DNA from: Sipunculus nudus
Lineage: Eukaryota; Annelida; Sipuncula; Golfingiida; Sipunculidae
Reading direction: 5' to 3'
NCBI GenBank assembly: GCA_026874595.1
Contig: CM049308.1
Location: forward strand, 14,279,501-14,343,500
Length of the DNA stretch: 64,000 nt
Each line of letters starts with the position of its first letter. Position 1 is the first letter of the stretch. This document shows positions 24,198 through 35,700 of this stretch, one piece after another. The notes below the pieces were generated by a model that saw only the letters and a list, made by a program, of their open reading frames with translations, was not told the DNA's origin and did no database searches. Position numbers and translations under genes: made by a program.

Positions 24198-26219
24198 TTA
24201 ATTACATATGATTAATATTATATCTCACCTGCATGGATATATTACTGAGGTCGTCATAGTATAATAATTGTGGTAATTGATTACAAATTGCAGTTTTATT
24301 AATGAAGCGATCTTTTATACTTATACATAAATGGCCTGCCTCCGTGCATTTTGGCTAACGTTGGTAGTCTAGTTTATTTTATATGGACCTCTGTCAGTCA
24401 TTTGTTTTTACTTATGACTGTCTGTAAGTCTATTCGTTCGCTTGTCCTGTCTACCTGACCATCATCTTGACCGAAAAAAAACACTCTCTGACAGGCTGGT
24501 TCACTATCTAACCGGTACACCTGTTTCTCATTTTGACTCTGATCAAATGACTCTCTCTTTTGCGGTATATCTTACTTTCTGTTAGAGTTGATGTCTATCT
24601 CTCTGAATAAATGCCTGACTGACAGGCAGTTTAATGTCTTCTTAGTATTCGAACAACTGCATAGTCCATAAAAATACAAAAACACTGCCATTTGGATTGG
24701 CAGTCAGTCAGATTATCACAAATAGTCAGTAGAATGTCAGATACGACAGTCAGACCAGCTATATATTTGCCTGATAGTCAGATTGATGACTATAGCCCTA
24801 GCGGCGTTCAGTCTGTTTGATTAATTAGCTAACACTCTGGAAGTTCAGGAGCCTGACTGTCTTTCTACCAATGTTCCTGGTCGACAGGTGGTCAGTTATT
24901 TCCTGACTACCAGACTGGTAATCCACAAGACGGCGTCCCCTTTGTTCAACGATACATAAATGCTAGAACCAGAGCTTTAGTCATCAATCTGACTATCAGG
25001 AATATATATCCTTCCAGAGAACTATCTAACTAATCGTCTAGGAGACAACGCACCAGATAAATAATAAATATGTCAAAAGGCTGCCCGTTAGAGAGCTGGT
25101 CAGTCAGAAAGACCATGACACATGAACAGTCATAGCCAGGTGGTGGGAATGGTTTAATTGCCACCAGAGCTAGTCAAAATCAAATCAGATATCAGTGACT
25201 GCCTGACAAGCTTTGTGAAGGTCTATCTGACTGTCCCTTCTGACTATCTACTGACTATCTGTGGTAATCTGACTGACTGGCAACCCCACTGGCAGTGTTT
25301 CATGGAATATGCAGTTGCTCGAATAATGTTACGAAGACACATTTTTCAGGGGAAAATTCTGGGCCGATCCGGGATTCGAACCCATGTCGGTTGCGCTCAT
25401 GCCCGGCGTTCCAAGCGCTTCACTAGAAAAGCAAGCTTAACTAGCGAGACAGTTCGGTCCGCTTTTATGTCACCCCGTAACACACCCCCTCTTAAGAGCG
25501 TTCTGCTATCAGAACAAGATTGATTATCCCAGGAGTCACACTTTGGTGGGCTTATTCGCTGGGCCACAAAGTTTACCGTCACGTCGGACGAGCCCCCATT
25601 TTGTTTCGAAGACAAATTGCTCAGGGGAGAACATTGGGCCGATCCCGGATTCGAACCAATGTTGGTGGCGCACATGTCTGGAGTTCCAACCGCTTCCCTA
25701 GCAAAGCAAGCTCCACTACCGAGACAGTTCGGTCCGCTTTTATGTCAACCCGTAACAATACTTATTAGACCGTCTGCCTGTCAGTCAGACAGTAAGTCGG
25801 ACAGAGAGACATTTACTCAGACAGATATTTAGATGTACTGCAAGAGAGACAGTCATTGATCATAGAGTCAAAATGAGAAACAGGTGTACCTGTTAGATAG
25901 TGAGCCAGCCTTTCAGAGAGTTTTTCAGTCAAGAAGATGATAGTCAGGTAGACAGATAGTCAGACAAGACAGGAGAACGAATAGACTTACAGACAGTCAT
26001 AAGTTAAAAAAAGGCTGACAGAGGTCCATAAATAAAATAAACTAGACTTGCAAAAGTCCGCTTAAATGCACAGAGGCAGGCAAATAAAGGATAAAGCATA
26101 AACATATAAAGATCGCTGCATTTATAAAATGGCAATTTTAATCAATTATCACAATTGTCATACTATGACAGCATCAGTAATTAATCCTTGTGAGAAATAA
26201 TATTAATCAAATGTAATTA
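24198..26219. mobile_element. 2-kb imperfect palindrome (foldback-type element)
   Basis: The outer arms, about 24198-24655 and 25760-26219, match inversely over their length: the left starts AATTACATATGATTAATATT and the right, inverted, AATTACATTTGATTAATATT. Then come GTCATAGTAT, TGCCTGCCTC, CTAGTTTATTTTAT, GGACCTCTGTCAG, TATGACTGTCTGTAAGTCTA, GGTACACCTGTTTCTCATTT and ACTGACAGGCAG. Inner parts also pair: 24700-24760 with 25215-25285, and 24780-24810 with 24968-25002. The centre is near 24.9 kb. The right arm is ~420 bp longer because of the SINE-like insertion at 25338-25757. No protein frame is apparent. Confidence 0.82.
25338..25757 (-). mobile_element. SINE-like dimer: two tRNA-like units inserted in one arm of the palindrome
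   Basis: Two ~158-bp units (about 25328-25485 and 25599-25758), both minus strand. Each reads GACATAAAAGCGGACCGAAC, a TGTCTCG tract, an A-box-like TAGTGGAGCTTGC or variant, and a B-box GGGTTCGAATCCC or variant, then GGATCGGCCCA. The outer boundaries are TGTTACG and CGTAACA, short inverted ends. The tRNA-like part is ~80 nt with a long variable-arm-like segment, but no clean cloverleaf was drawn. The boundary is well defined because the other arm of the palindrome keeps the uninterrupted sequence near 24645. Confidence 0.65.
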
Positions 26220-26220
26220 T

Positions 26221-26800
26221 GTCTTCCCTCCAATGGGGGGAGACATATAGTGTTTGGGTATGTCGTCATCGTCTGTGTCATATTTTGTGAACGTGATAAC
26301 TTTTAAACAATTCAACAATTTTTCATGAAATTTTAAATTTATATTGTTTCTACCAAAATCTTGGGGGAGTTAAAAAAACGATGACCTTATCCTTCATTAT
26401 CAAGATCAAATAGTCCGAAATAGCATTTTCGGTGAACCCCATAATTTTTTAAGTGTTGTATATTTTTTTCCTAAAATTTGATACACTTATTGTTTAAATC
26501 AAGTTCCTCAAGGAGCTTGAAACCTGGTGACCTTGACCTGGATCTTCAAGGTCAAATCGGTCAGAATAGAAAGTAATTGTGAACATTATAACTTTTGAAT
26601 CACCAAATATATATGTTCACATGACACCAAATGAGGTGATCACATGCCTTGTGCCTGCCTGCACTGATTGAACACTTGACCTATATCTGGCTGCACTGAA
26701 TGAACTCTTGACTTGTTGCCAAGGCTGAAACAGTTGACAGTTTCTCAACCTGTTTTAAAGATACAGACACAATTCTTAGCCTGCTGGCAAATATGTTTAC
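26221..26800 (+). mobile_element. Repeat element with GTCTTCCCTCC..GGGGGGAGAC stem-loop start
   Basis: Starts with an imperfect hairpin (TCTTCCCTCC-AATG-GGGGGGAGA) at 26223-26247, followed by a GTCGTCATCGTCTGTGTC tract and AGGTCA-rich body sequence (TGACCTTGACCTGGATCTTC). The layout matches the other stem-loop-plus-TCCG families in this window. The 3' end is uncertain; sequence near 26745-26830 (GATACAGACACAATTCTTAG, CCTGCTGGCAAATATGTTT) resembles the element tail at 46.80 kb. Confidence 0.5.
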
Positions 26801-27239
26801 ACATACATATGTTTACACATTTTTTCCAAGCTGACATATTCATAAGACTTTTTATCAAAATATCTAGAATAATAAAAGATAAAGTCCTTTTATTGTTAAA
26901 GGTCCAATAATTTTGTCGAAAAATCATTCAAGTAAACTTGAACAAAGGCCACCTAAGAATAACGTTTGTGCAATGTTATAGAAGTTATGATTGAAACAAC
27001 AGTTTTGTAGAAGAACAATATTGCAGTCCTCAGTTTGCAATAGACAGAATAATGGCCATAAGACCACCTTAAGCTTTTCACGACTCAACCAAAAATCAAC
27101 AAACTCAGTCTATTCTTATATGATTGGAAGAACCATGTCCTAAGATAATTCTTGTGAAAACTTGAACGATTCAACTTGACAGTTTCATCATAATCATATT
27201 TAAGCTGAAAGAGGCTAAAATTATGAGGTTTTTGCCCAT

Positions 27240-27912
27240 AAAAAAAAACAGATCAATGTAGGTGGCGCCACGAAATCTGCACTTTCAAATATGAGTCATG
27301 TGACCAACATTTGCATAATACTTGGTGATGCTAGCTCTAGTCATTTCTGAGATTGCTATGTCAGTATGCTTACTTGGCCAAATGGCTTAGTTCAAATTCG
27401 CGTAACTCTGCTAAAATTCATCAGTCGCAAACCATTTGAATAACCTTGAGAGGGCTCGCCTCTGGGATCATTTCTTTTAATAATATATTGAATAATTTGG
27501 CTGGACCGTTTACAAGAAGAAGACTCTTAAAGTTTTTCAGCATTTTCCCTATAAAATCTAAGTAAATGCAGATAGCAAAAACATAAGCTAAATCCACAAC
27601 ATTTGATATGTGATAGATTATTGCGTAAAATCTGGGGATGTTTGCTCCTGAACAATTTGGCTGGACCGTTTCGGAGGAGAAGATTTTAAAAGCTTTTTTT
27701 TTTAGCTTTTTCTCATTGAAATCTAAGAAAATGCAGCCAAAAAATAAGCCAAATCCGATAGAGTTTTTCAGATGGCTAATTTTTTGCATAAAATTTCGTG
27801 GTGCTAGCTACTGTCATTTTCGAGATAGTATGGGTTAAAGTATAGACGACGGACGACGGACGACGCAACACCATCGCATTAGATCACAGGTTTGCTAAAA
27901 AAAACTAGTGAA
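27240..27912 (-). mobile_element. Stem-loop element with GACGACGGACGACGG tract, internal ~170-bp duplication
   Basis: Read on the minus strand it begins near 27912 with a T-rich end, TAGCAAACCTGTGAT, a weak stem closing at GGTGTTGC, then a CGTCGTCCGTCGTCCG tract. The body holds two direct copies (about 27460-27625 and 27630-27800) sharing AATTTGGCTGGACCGTTT, GAAGA, TTTTTCTCATTGAAATCTAA-like and AATGCAG words. A GGTGGCGCCACG word lies at 27260. The left limit is a guess. Confidence 0.5.
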
Positions 27913-28860
27913 TATTTGGTTTATATCAGGTGGCAGCGTACTTATAGGTCATAAGGCGCTGTAAAATATAACGAAAATATCTCTATCCTCATAGAGTCTT
28001 AAAGTCCTCGTTGAAGAATTTAAAGGCACTCTGACGCCAGTAGGCTGGTCGCAGACCCTCTGTTGTGATAGGGTGGAGATAACGATTTGGTAAGACGTAT
28101 CGGCTGTATCCCCATCCCCATGGTGTTCTTTAACTCAAACAATGCAACTCCAGTCGCAAAACACAAATTTTGACGAACTTGGACAGTTCTGGTACTCAAA
28201 TGGATATAAGCATTACCAGTGCAAATCGCCTGTTGTTCCGCCCATGGCTTTTGTATTTTACATAGATGGTAGTTTATCAAACGTAATTTTAATTAGGGAA
28301 CAATAGTAACGTCGCAACCGCTTTAGGGTACCGCTTACCACACATGACTACCCACGCATGATTACCGAACGGAAGTATTTGTATTATATAATTTACATTA
28401 CGTGAGCTTCACCGGTGCAATCACGCCTAATTGACGAGAAAGATGTGAAAGATGATAATGACGTTTCCAATAGTGTAGTTAAATTTATTTTCTTACGTCT
28501 GTCATATATTTATAATCCGGAAAGACATAAAAGCGGAAGGTCGAAGGTAGAACAATACACCGAGTGAAACCTTTATTTAGGGCGTTACGTTTTGTAGGTT
28601 AAAACTTACTGACAGATGCTCAATTTAATCTATACCTCGAGGTATCATTAGCGAGTAATTAATTTGAATAAACCCTGAGTGACGCCTACGAAGCGAGACT
28701 TGTAGAAATAGTGTATGATTATAACGAACACTGGTTATTTGAACTTTATCAGGTAAAAAAAAAGGTAAGATTATCAGACAACACGCACGTGCGTCAATTT
28801 TAACCAGCCACACAACACATAAAGCATCTAAGGCAGTACCCGTACTAGCAAATAATCATT
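27913..28860. other. Intergenic stretch; no feature recognised
   Basis: Only short frames without family resemblance. Confidence 0.45.
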
Positions 28861-28863
28861 ATC

Positions 28864-29176
28864 GTAAATCGGTTTATTCTGTCCACACTAGACAACTTAC
28901 CTGCATCGATTGGGCCAACTGGAGTTCGCTTGAAAGGTGGTTCGATTTACTTTTGCCGGTTTACAGTAAACTGATTCCTCGTGTGTACAAGCAAATCCGT
29001 TTCTAGTCTGAACGAGGCCAGTTTTTTACCATTTGACCATTTTTGCAACAGAGTAAATCGGATTAACAGATAATTGCGGACAGCAGACACTCATTTTAAT
29101 TAATGAATAAACTTATTTAGGCTTTTGTAAAGCGAACTACAGTGGACACTTTAGTAAACCGATTTATTATAATCCG
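28864..29176. mobile_element. MITE-like element with TAAATCGGTTTA ends
   Basis: Left end GTAAATCGGTTTATTCTGTC and inverted right end ATAAATCGGTTTACTAAAGT share the TAAATCGGTTTA core, followed in both by GTCCACNCTAG/GTCCACTGTAG. Internally CGGTTTACAGTAAAC and GTAAATCGGATTAAC echo the ends. About 310 bp, no coding capacity; target duplication not resolved. Confidence 0.5.
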
Positions 29177-29179
29177 ATG

Positions 29180-30490
29180 AAGATGCGAAGCAAGTGCGGA
29201 TACACCATCTATGCTCTCATTTGATCAAATACAATGAGCGAAATATCCCGATGTCTCAGATATGTCCCCGATGTTTCCAATTTTTTACGTCATCGGGGTA
29301 ACCGAGTGACATCCGGATGACATATCTGCTTAACCACGGCTATTTATGAAACATATACCTTTTATGTATACTAGAAAATGGGTAATCTGTTTGGTCCCCG
29401 TGCCAGAGGACGGCACATTTGACATCTCGATCTTTTGCATGACGTAATGAGGAGGACTAGGTTAACCCTGAAGTAGCCATGACGAATAGAGTATAGATAA
29501 ACGTGTTAAAACCCGACAGAATATGTGTCCTCGTAAAATATTCCCCACATTCAATATAATTATCTTAAAATTGCCAAATATGTCGTTTCCTTTGCTTCTT
29601 GTAATTCAGACGTTCAGAGCGTTTGCCATTTTAGTGGTCAGCTGTGTTATTCTTCAGTGCCACGAGTTAACTGTATGCAGATTATAAAGAAACACTTTGG
29701 ACCTTTTTTTGTAGATTACTTAATGGTCGATGTGTCTGTACATTTCAACTCTTTATCTGACCTTGAACTTTCCGGTATCTTATTTAGCAAACCCATGGAC
29801 ATTAATCCTCATGTAGAATTTATATACTGGCTTAGATAATTGACTTATCAATATTTCTTCTTTCATTACTGAAGCACTTGCATAACTATATGGCCCTTAA
29901 ATAGGACAATTATCCATATGGTTCAATCTAAGCTCTGACGTCTCTTGGCTCTTAGGTATACGGTACACCTTTTTGTATTCTGTTTTGGTATCAAATTATT
30001 GTTGTACTTTGATATATTTACAGTTCGAAGAGGAGAATGATACGTATATTATTATAACATAAATTGAAGAATAATGGACCAGGTGAGTTTATAAATCAAT
30101 TCAGTGCATTTTTCAATAATTTTATTAATATGAAAATATGATAAATATATGCATATATATCATACAGTGCAGCTGCTCTTGTAGATCTCTATGACAGGAT
30201 ATGCAACAATGTCCTATCTTTTTTAAAGATAGCACGTTTAGAAAGTGTCTGGTTTTTAATGATAACATATAATGCTATCCCTCCTTAAAAATTAAAACAA
30301 TAGAGCTCGTTGGAATGATATTTCATGTAAGAGCCATTTAATCGCACTAGAATGAACACATTGTTTGACTGATCTCTGGATAAAGCTAGGTATCTATCCT
30401 GGTTAGTGGAAAATAGCAAAAGTATTGGCTTGTGATGATATTATGTAATTACAGACTTGCTGCTATATAACCTCTGCTTGGAACTGGGTA
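29180..30490. other. Intergenic stretch; no feature recognised
   Basis: AT-rich, with short frames lacking resemblance to known proteins. Confidence 0.45.
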
Positions 30491-30544
30491 TATTTTAAAA
30501 TATTCTTGACTTGTCCCATTCAAAATTAAGAAGAAAGTATATAT

Positions 30545-31010
30545 AATTATCAGTTTGGTTTCAGAGGAGAACATGGTTGGATCTACCTTAGCTCTGATAA
30601 AATTATGAAGGCATTCGATACAGATGATCTTATTCTTGAAGTAATTTAGATTTCAGTGAAGCATTTGACGTAGTAAATCTAGACATTTCATTGGGAAAAA
30701 AATGTATGAATATGGTGCGAGGAAGATGGCAACATATGATCTGTAAGTGATCTGTGTTCTCTTATGCAATATGTTTTATTTACTATCATATATATTTTTT
30801 TCTCCTTATAATACCATTCATATTGGATTTCGACAGGGTTATTTTTAGTCGATCAATTGTATTTCCATTGTATATGGATGATATGATGGAATACTTTTCC
30901 CTATTTTTTGCAGATGACAGTAACGTGTCTGTACGTGCCAAAACACAACAGTTTGAGACAGTTCAAAGTATCGTGGGACCCTGGAATTATATTCAACGAT
31001 TGTGACATTT
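30545..31010 (+). pseudogene. Decayed LINE reverse-transcriptase relic
   Basis: Across broken frames the plus strand shows the order of a non-LTR reverse transcriptase. At about 30550 there is a QFGFR-like start; near 30640-30690 a LDFSEAFDVVNLDI-like palm motif (broken by a stop and a frame change); at about 30700 a YGAR-like word; near 30815 an IGFRQG-like word; and at 30870-30950 LYMDDMMEYFSLFFADDSNV, containing the FADD catalytic block. The elements are in the expected order but closer together than in an intact enzyme, so segments are deleted. A CR1/L2 or Jockey-group origin is likely. Non-functional. Confidence 0.78.
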
Positions 31011-31024
31011 TCATCAAACGTTCG

Positions 31025-31270
31025 TAACACACTTGGTAGAACACTAGTCATGATCAATAAACAGAAGATATATCAAGACTCTAGATGAAACCACAGCTGA
31101 GAAACTATTAATAGAAAGTAGTCTTGATCATTGAACATACGAGGTTTTCATTTCACTACGCGATAGCACAGCTAAGAAACTGATACAATTGCTGTCATTT
31201 GACTGTCTCAAACATGATTGAAAATATGTGGAAAAATACAGAGGACGCCAGTAGTATTTAGCAACTGATA
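31025..31270. repeat. Copy of the dispersed CAGCTGAGAAACTGA repeat
   Basis: Contains AGTCATGATCAATAAACA, ACCACAGCTGAGAAACT, ACAATTGCTGTCATTTGACT, GTCTCAAA and AAAAATACAGAGGACGCCAG in the same order as 21.2-21.56 kb and 52.55-52.75 kb. It abuts the LINE relic. Confidence 0.65.
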
Positions 31271-31429
31271 TTATTACCAATATAAGCACACGTTGTTCTA
31301 GATATTAGATAAAGCCACGGGTAATAATTTAATAAATTGACACCATTTCGGGAATTTATTATTTATAATTTAGATACTTGAGCTTTTGTATCAAATCTAA
31401 CTACCAAGAATGTTTTTTCTGTGGTTCAC

Positions 31430-31640
31430 AAACACACTCCATAATTCGGAGACTATATAGGTCACAGTGACCTGATTTCATGTTTCCATGGAGATTTTTC
31501 AAGTATATCCCTGAAAGGAAGATAAAAGTTTTTAGATCCAACGGTTATATACGATTTGTGCACTGTTAACGGACGGCCAGACGAACTGACTGAAGACTGA
31601 AAGCATGATCACCATAGCTCTTGCAGATGACTTGCAGGAA
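31430..31640 (-). repeat. 5'-end fragment of an AGCTCAGCTGA-family element
   Basis: CACAGTGACCTGATTTCATG, GTTTCCATGGAGATTTTTCA, a GGTTATATACGATTTGTGC block, CTGTTAACGGACGG and ATAGCTCTTGCAGATGACTT repeat the order seen in the minus-strand element end at 54.24-54.47 kb. Confidence 0.5.
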
Positions 31641-32084
31641 TAAGTCATATCTGCATTTTAAATGTTGGTTACTGTTAATTTAATTGACTTTATGTATATT
31701 TTATCTCGTTTGAAAACTGTAAACATTCAAATACTCACAGTCCCAGTCATGTTTATTTATGTATCTTATTACTAGTGAAGCAAATAAGAATATGTTACAC
31801 TCAAGAATTTAAATGAGACTGGAGGTCCAATTCTGAGGAGCCCTGCCATCCCAACTTGGTTACACAGACTGTGTCCACCATGTTTACTGTTAATGAAGTT
31901 AACAACAAGCCAGATGTATTATAATTTTATCATTATATTTGTTCTGTGGAAACACTTTATTTTTCTCTCTTTAATAATTCGAAATAGAAATTCCGTATAG
32001 TTCGTAAAAGTAATAAATCATGCTTGTCCTTTCCTCATAGTAATCCTTGCGGTCATACTAACAGCTAGGCTTGTAATTATGATA

Positions 32085-32220
32085 TTGTTTTATATTATAT
32101 TAAATTATATTATATTATTTAATATTATATTATTATATTATTTTTATTATTATTATTATTTTATTATTATATTTCATTATATTATTATATTATATTATAT
32201 TATTTTAAAGTTTATATCAA
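32085..32220. repeat. TTATA-rich low-complexity tract
   Basis: Interwoven ATATT, TTATT and TATTAT units with no G or C for over 100 bp; 430 bp upstream of the ISCA2 start codon. Confidence 0.85.
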
Positions 32221-32645
32221 GTTATATTAAAGTGATATCACAGAATATTTTGTGATTGTACATAAATATTTGTAAGTCTGTTCAAAAGGCTGAGATGATG
32301 TGGTCCTCCGCCTATGACGAAAGTGACATCTACACGGGGATTTGGGTACCATTTCTTTCTTGGTCAGATTAAGTCCGGCCCATCAGGTATTGAATGTTAC
32401 ACACATTATTGTCCAAAGAATCAGCGGCGATAAGAGACAAAAACGTTCGGTCATTTTTCTTCATAACCTAACAATGCTTATGATATGTAAAACATTGGTC
32501 CATTTACCCAATTTAACCTTATTAAAAGAAAATTAATCAAAGATATGAAGATCCCGCAACTAATTTTTCCGTAAATAAAATTATATAACCAATGCCCGAA
32601 TTATATTATCGATAAACAGGAACGTAAGCGACCAGCAAAACAGAA

Positions 32646-32657
32646 AAGATGGCTGCC
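32646..32657 (+). promoter_or_regulatory. YY1-like AAGATGGCTGCC over the ISCA2 start codon
   Basis: AAGATGGCTGCC fits the YY1 / translation-initiator consensus (AAGATGGCGGC) common at the start codon of short-5'UTR housekeeping genes. Role inferred only from the match and its place. Confidence 0.4.
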
Positions 32658-32710
32658 TCCTTGAGCAGACGGTTCATGTCACTCACGTTACAAAACAGTC
32701 ATAAATGGAG
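32649..32710 (+). CDS. ISCA2: ISCA2 exon 1 (start codon, presequence)
   Basis: 62 nt. [20 protein letters not shown], then a split codon before GTACGTG, a strong donor. Basic and hydroxylated residues without acids fit a mitochondrial presequence. Recognised by its donor phase and presequence character rather than by homology. Confidence 0.75.
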
Positions 32711-35700
32711 GTACGTGTTTGACATTTCAGCTAAATTTCAATAATAATAACATCGTAGTATTTGGGTGTAAATAATGATATGATTTGATAGCTGAACTGC
32801 TCTTAACCAGTGTGTTTACAGCATGCGAATTCCCTTTCACCTTGCCATTGCTTGACACCCCCCCCCCCTACAGCTTAACTGTCACATTCCAGAGTGATCG
32901 GTGTATATATTGTTATGAGGAATGAGAGTAAGATTTTTTTTTTAATGAAAAATCACTTTGAATTCTTGTGAAAGAAATTATCATATAATGTGTTTTATGG
33001 TACATGTGTATTTTAGAGATTTTTTTTAGGCAAGCCTTATTTCCACTCCCCCTTTACTTTTGTTAAATTAGGCCAAAAAATTAAAGGTTTGGTTCTCAGA
33101 CATGGCCTGTGTCAATTTTAAACCCCCGCATCAAAAATTTTTATTATGATTTTCAATAAAAACTTACCAATTTTGAGCTCCAGCCACCCTGACATTTCTT
33201 TTAAGTAGATAAAATCAAACAATTTTGATCAACTTTTTTTGGCCTACTTGGTAGAATTTTGCTCCAGCATTCCTGCTCCATCGATCTCTTATGACATTAA
33301 GACTTTAATGTAGCCATATATCCATTGCCAGAAAACACATAGCAGCCCTGCTAGGAGCACCCAGAGCCAATGTTGTTACATTTCATTTTGAGGCCCACTC
33401 ACCTGTGTGCCATAGGCCACAGGCTCAGACAGACTGGCCTGAATGTGGGACCATTTGTACTTGAACGACATATTGTAACATAAGATGTAATCTAAATAAG
33501 GAACTCGGGTGTTAGCCAAATTCATAAAGGGAATATCTCAGAAGAAGGAATTAATTTGCATTTGTTTGGAAACAACACCTTAAATGCAACAACTGTTAAG
33601 CCAAGAGGACATGTAGACCCAAGTCTGAAAATATACCAAAACTTATTTTACTCAGTATTAGGTAATAAGAATTGCCCCTTCATTCTGAGCTCAAAGGCAT
33701 CATTAACAATGCATTATATCAGATAACAGTGACTCATTTGTCGGACTGTGTCAGCATGGTGTTTCCATCCCCATAGAACGTACCTGACTATACAGTATTT
33801 GTACAGAAAGAAAAACAGATCACTGAAATGTTTGACATCTTGATATTGATTATCAAAGTGGGCCAAGGTGTGCAACTGTGTTTTTAATGTTTTAAATTTA
33901 ATCTTATCTGTTATATCTTTTTATGCCCCCGCCACAAAGTGGCCGGGGCATATAGTTTTACCCATGTCCGTCATTCCGTCCTTCCGTCATTCCGAAATGA
34001 AACAGTTGTACGGACTTTTTTTCGCAATGCCTGCAGATATTGGCCTGATTTTTGGTGTGTGGGCAGATATAGACCAATTACAGATCGAGTTCGCGTTTCA
34101 TCCCCGTTGACCAACTTTTGACCGTTTTTCGGCTCCTAAACTTAGAAAATTTCATGAAAAATAGAAATAATCATGACAGATACACATGTACGGACTTTTT
34201 TTCGCAATGCCTGCAGATATTGGCCTGATTTTTGGTGTGTGAGCAGATATAGACCAGTTACAGATCGAGTTCGCGTTTCATCCTGGTTGACCTACTTTTG
34301 ACCGTTTTACGGCTCCTAAACTTAGAAAATTTCATGAAAAATAGAAATATTCATGACAGATACACATGTACGGACTTTTTTTTCGCAGTGCCTGCAGATA
34401 TTGGCCTGATTTTTGGTGTGTGAGCAGATATAGACCAGTTACAGATCGAGTTTGCGTTTCGTCCTGGTTGACCTACTTTTGACCGTTTTATGGCTCCTAA
34501 ACTTAGAAAATTTCATGAAAAATAGAAATATTCATGACAGATACACATGTACGGACTTGTTTTCGCAATGCCTGCAGATATTGGCCTGATTTTTGGTGTG
34601 TTGGCAGATATAGACCAGTTACAGATCGAGTTCGCATTTCGTCCCGGTTGACCTACTTTTGACCGTTTTACGGCTCCTGAACATAGAAAATTTCATGAAA
34701 AATATGAAATTTCATGACAAATACACATGTACGTTTTTTTTTTCTCAGTGCCTGCAGATATTGGCCTGATTTTTGGTGTGTAGACAGATATAGACCAGTT
34801 ACAGATCGAGTTCGCGTTTCGTCCTGGTTGACCTACTTTTGACCGTTTAACGGCTCCTAAACTTAGAAATTTTCATGAAAAATAGAAATATTCATGACAG
34901 ATACACATGTACGGACTTTTTTTCGCAATGCCTGCAGATATTGGCCTAATTTTTGGTGTGTGGGCAGATATAGACCAGTTACAGATCGAGTTCGCGTTTT
35001 GTCCCGGTTGACTTACTTTTGACCGTTTTACGGCTCCTGAACATAGAAAATTTCATGAAAAATATGAAATTTCATGACAAATACACATGTACAGACGTTT
35101 TTTCGCAATGCCTGCAGATATTGGCCTGAATTTTGGTGTGTCGGCAGATATTGACCAGTTACAGATGGAGTTCACGTTTTGTCCCAGTTGACCTATTTTT
35201 GACCGTTTGACAGTGCTCTAACATAGAAAATTTCATAAAAAAGGTGCACATGTATGGACTTTTTTTTCGCAGAGCCTGCAGATATGGGCCTGATTTTTGG
35301 TGTGTAGGCAGATAATGACCAGTTACAGATCGAGTTCTTGTTTTGTCTCAGTTGACCTACTTTTGACCATTTGACTGCTCCTGAACATAGAAAGTTTCAT
35401 GAAAAATATAAATTTTCATAACAAATGCATATGTACTGACTTTTTTTCCTCAATGCCTGCAGATACCACCCTGATTTTTTTTGTGTGGGCAGATAATGAC
35501 AGTTACAGATCGAGTTTGCGTTTCATCCTGGTTGACCTACTTTTGATTGTTTTACGGATCCTAAACATAGAAAATTTCATGAAAGACAGAAATTTTTATG
35601 GAAAATGCACATGTATGGACTTTTTCTCACAATGCCTGCATATACTGGCATGATTTTTGGTGTGTTGCTTGATAATGACCCGTTACAAATCGAGTTTGCA

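Noticed and set aside
25370-25460. tRNA genes on the minus strand (also 25630-25740 and 3364-3450 plus)
   Set aside because: B-box and A-box words are present, but they are embedded in longer duplicated repeat units and no clean cloverleaf is evident, so they are called tRNA-derived repeats.
27421-27789. 122-codon minus-strand open frame
   Set aside because: It spans two direct copies of a ~170-bp repeat unit within an element and shows no domain.
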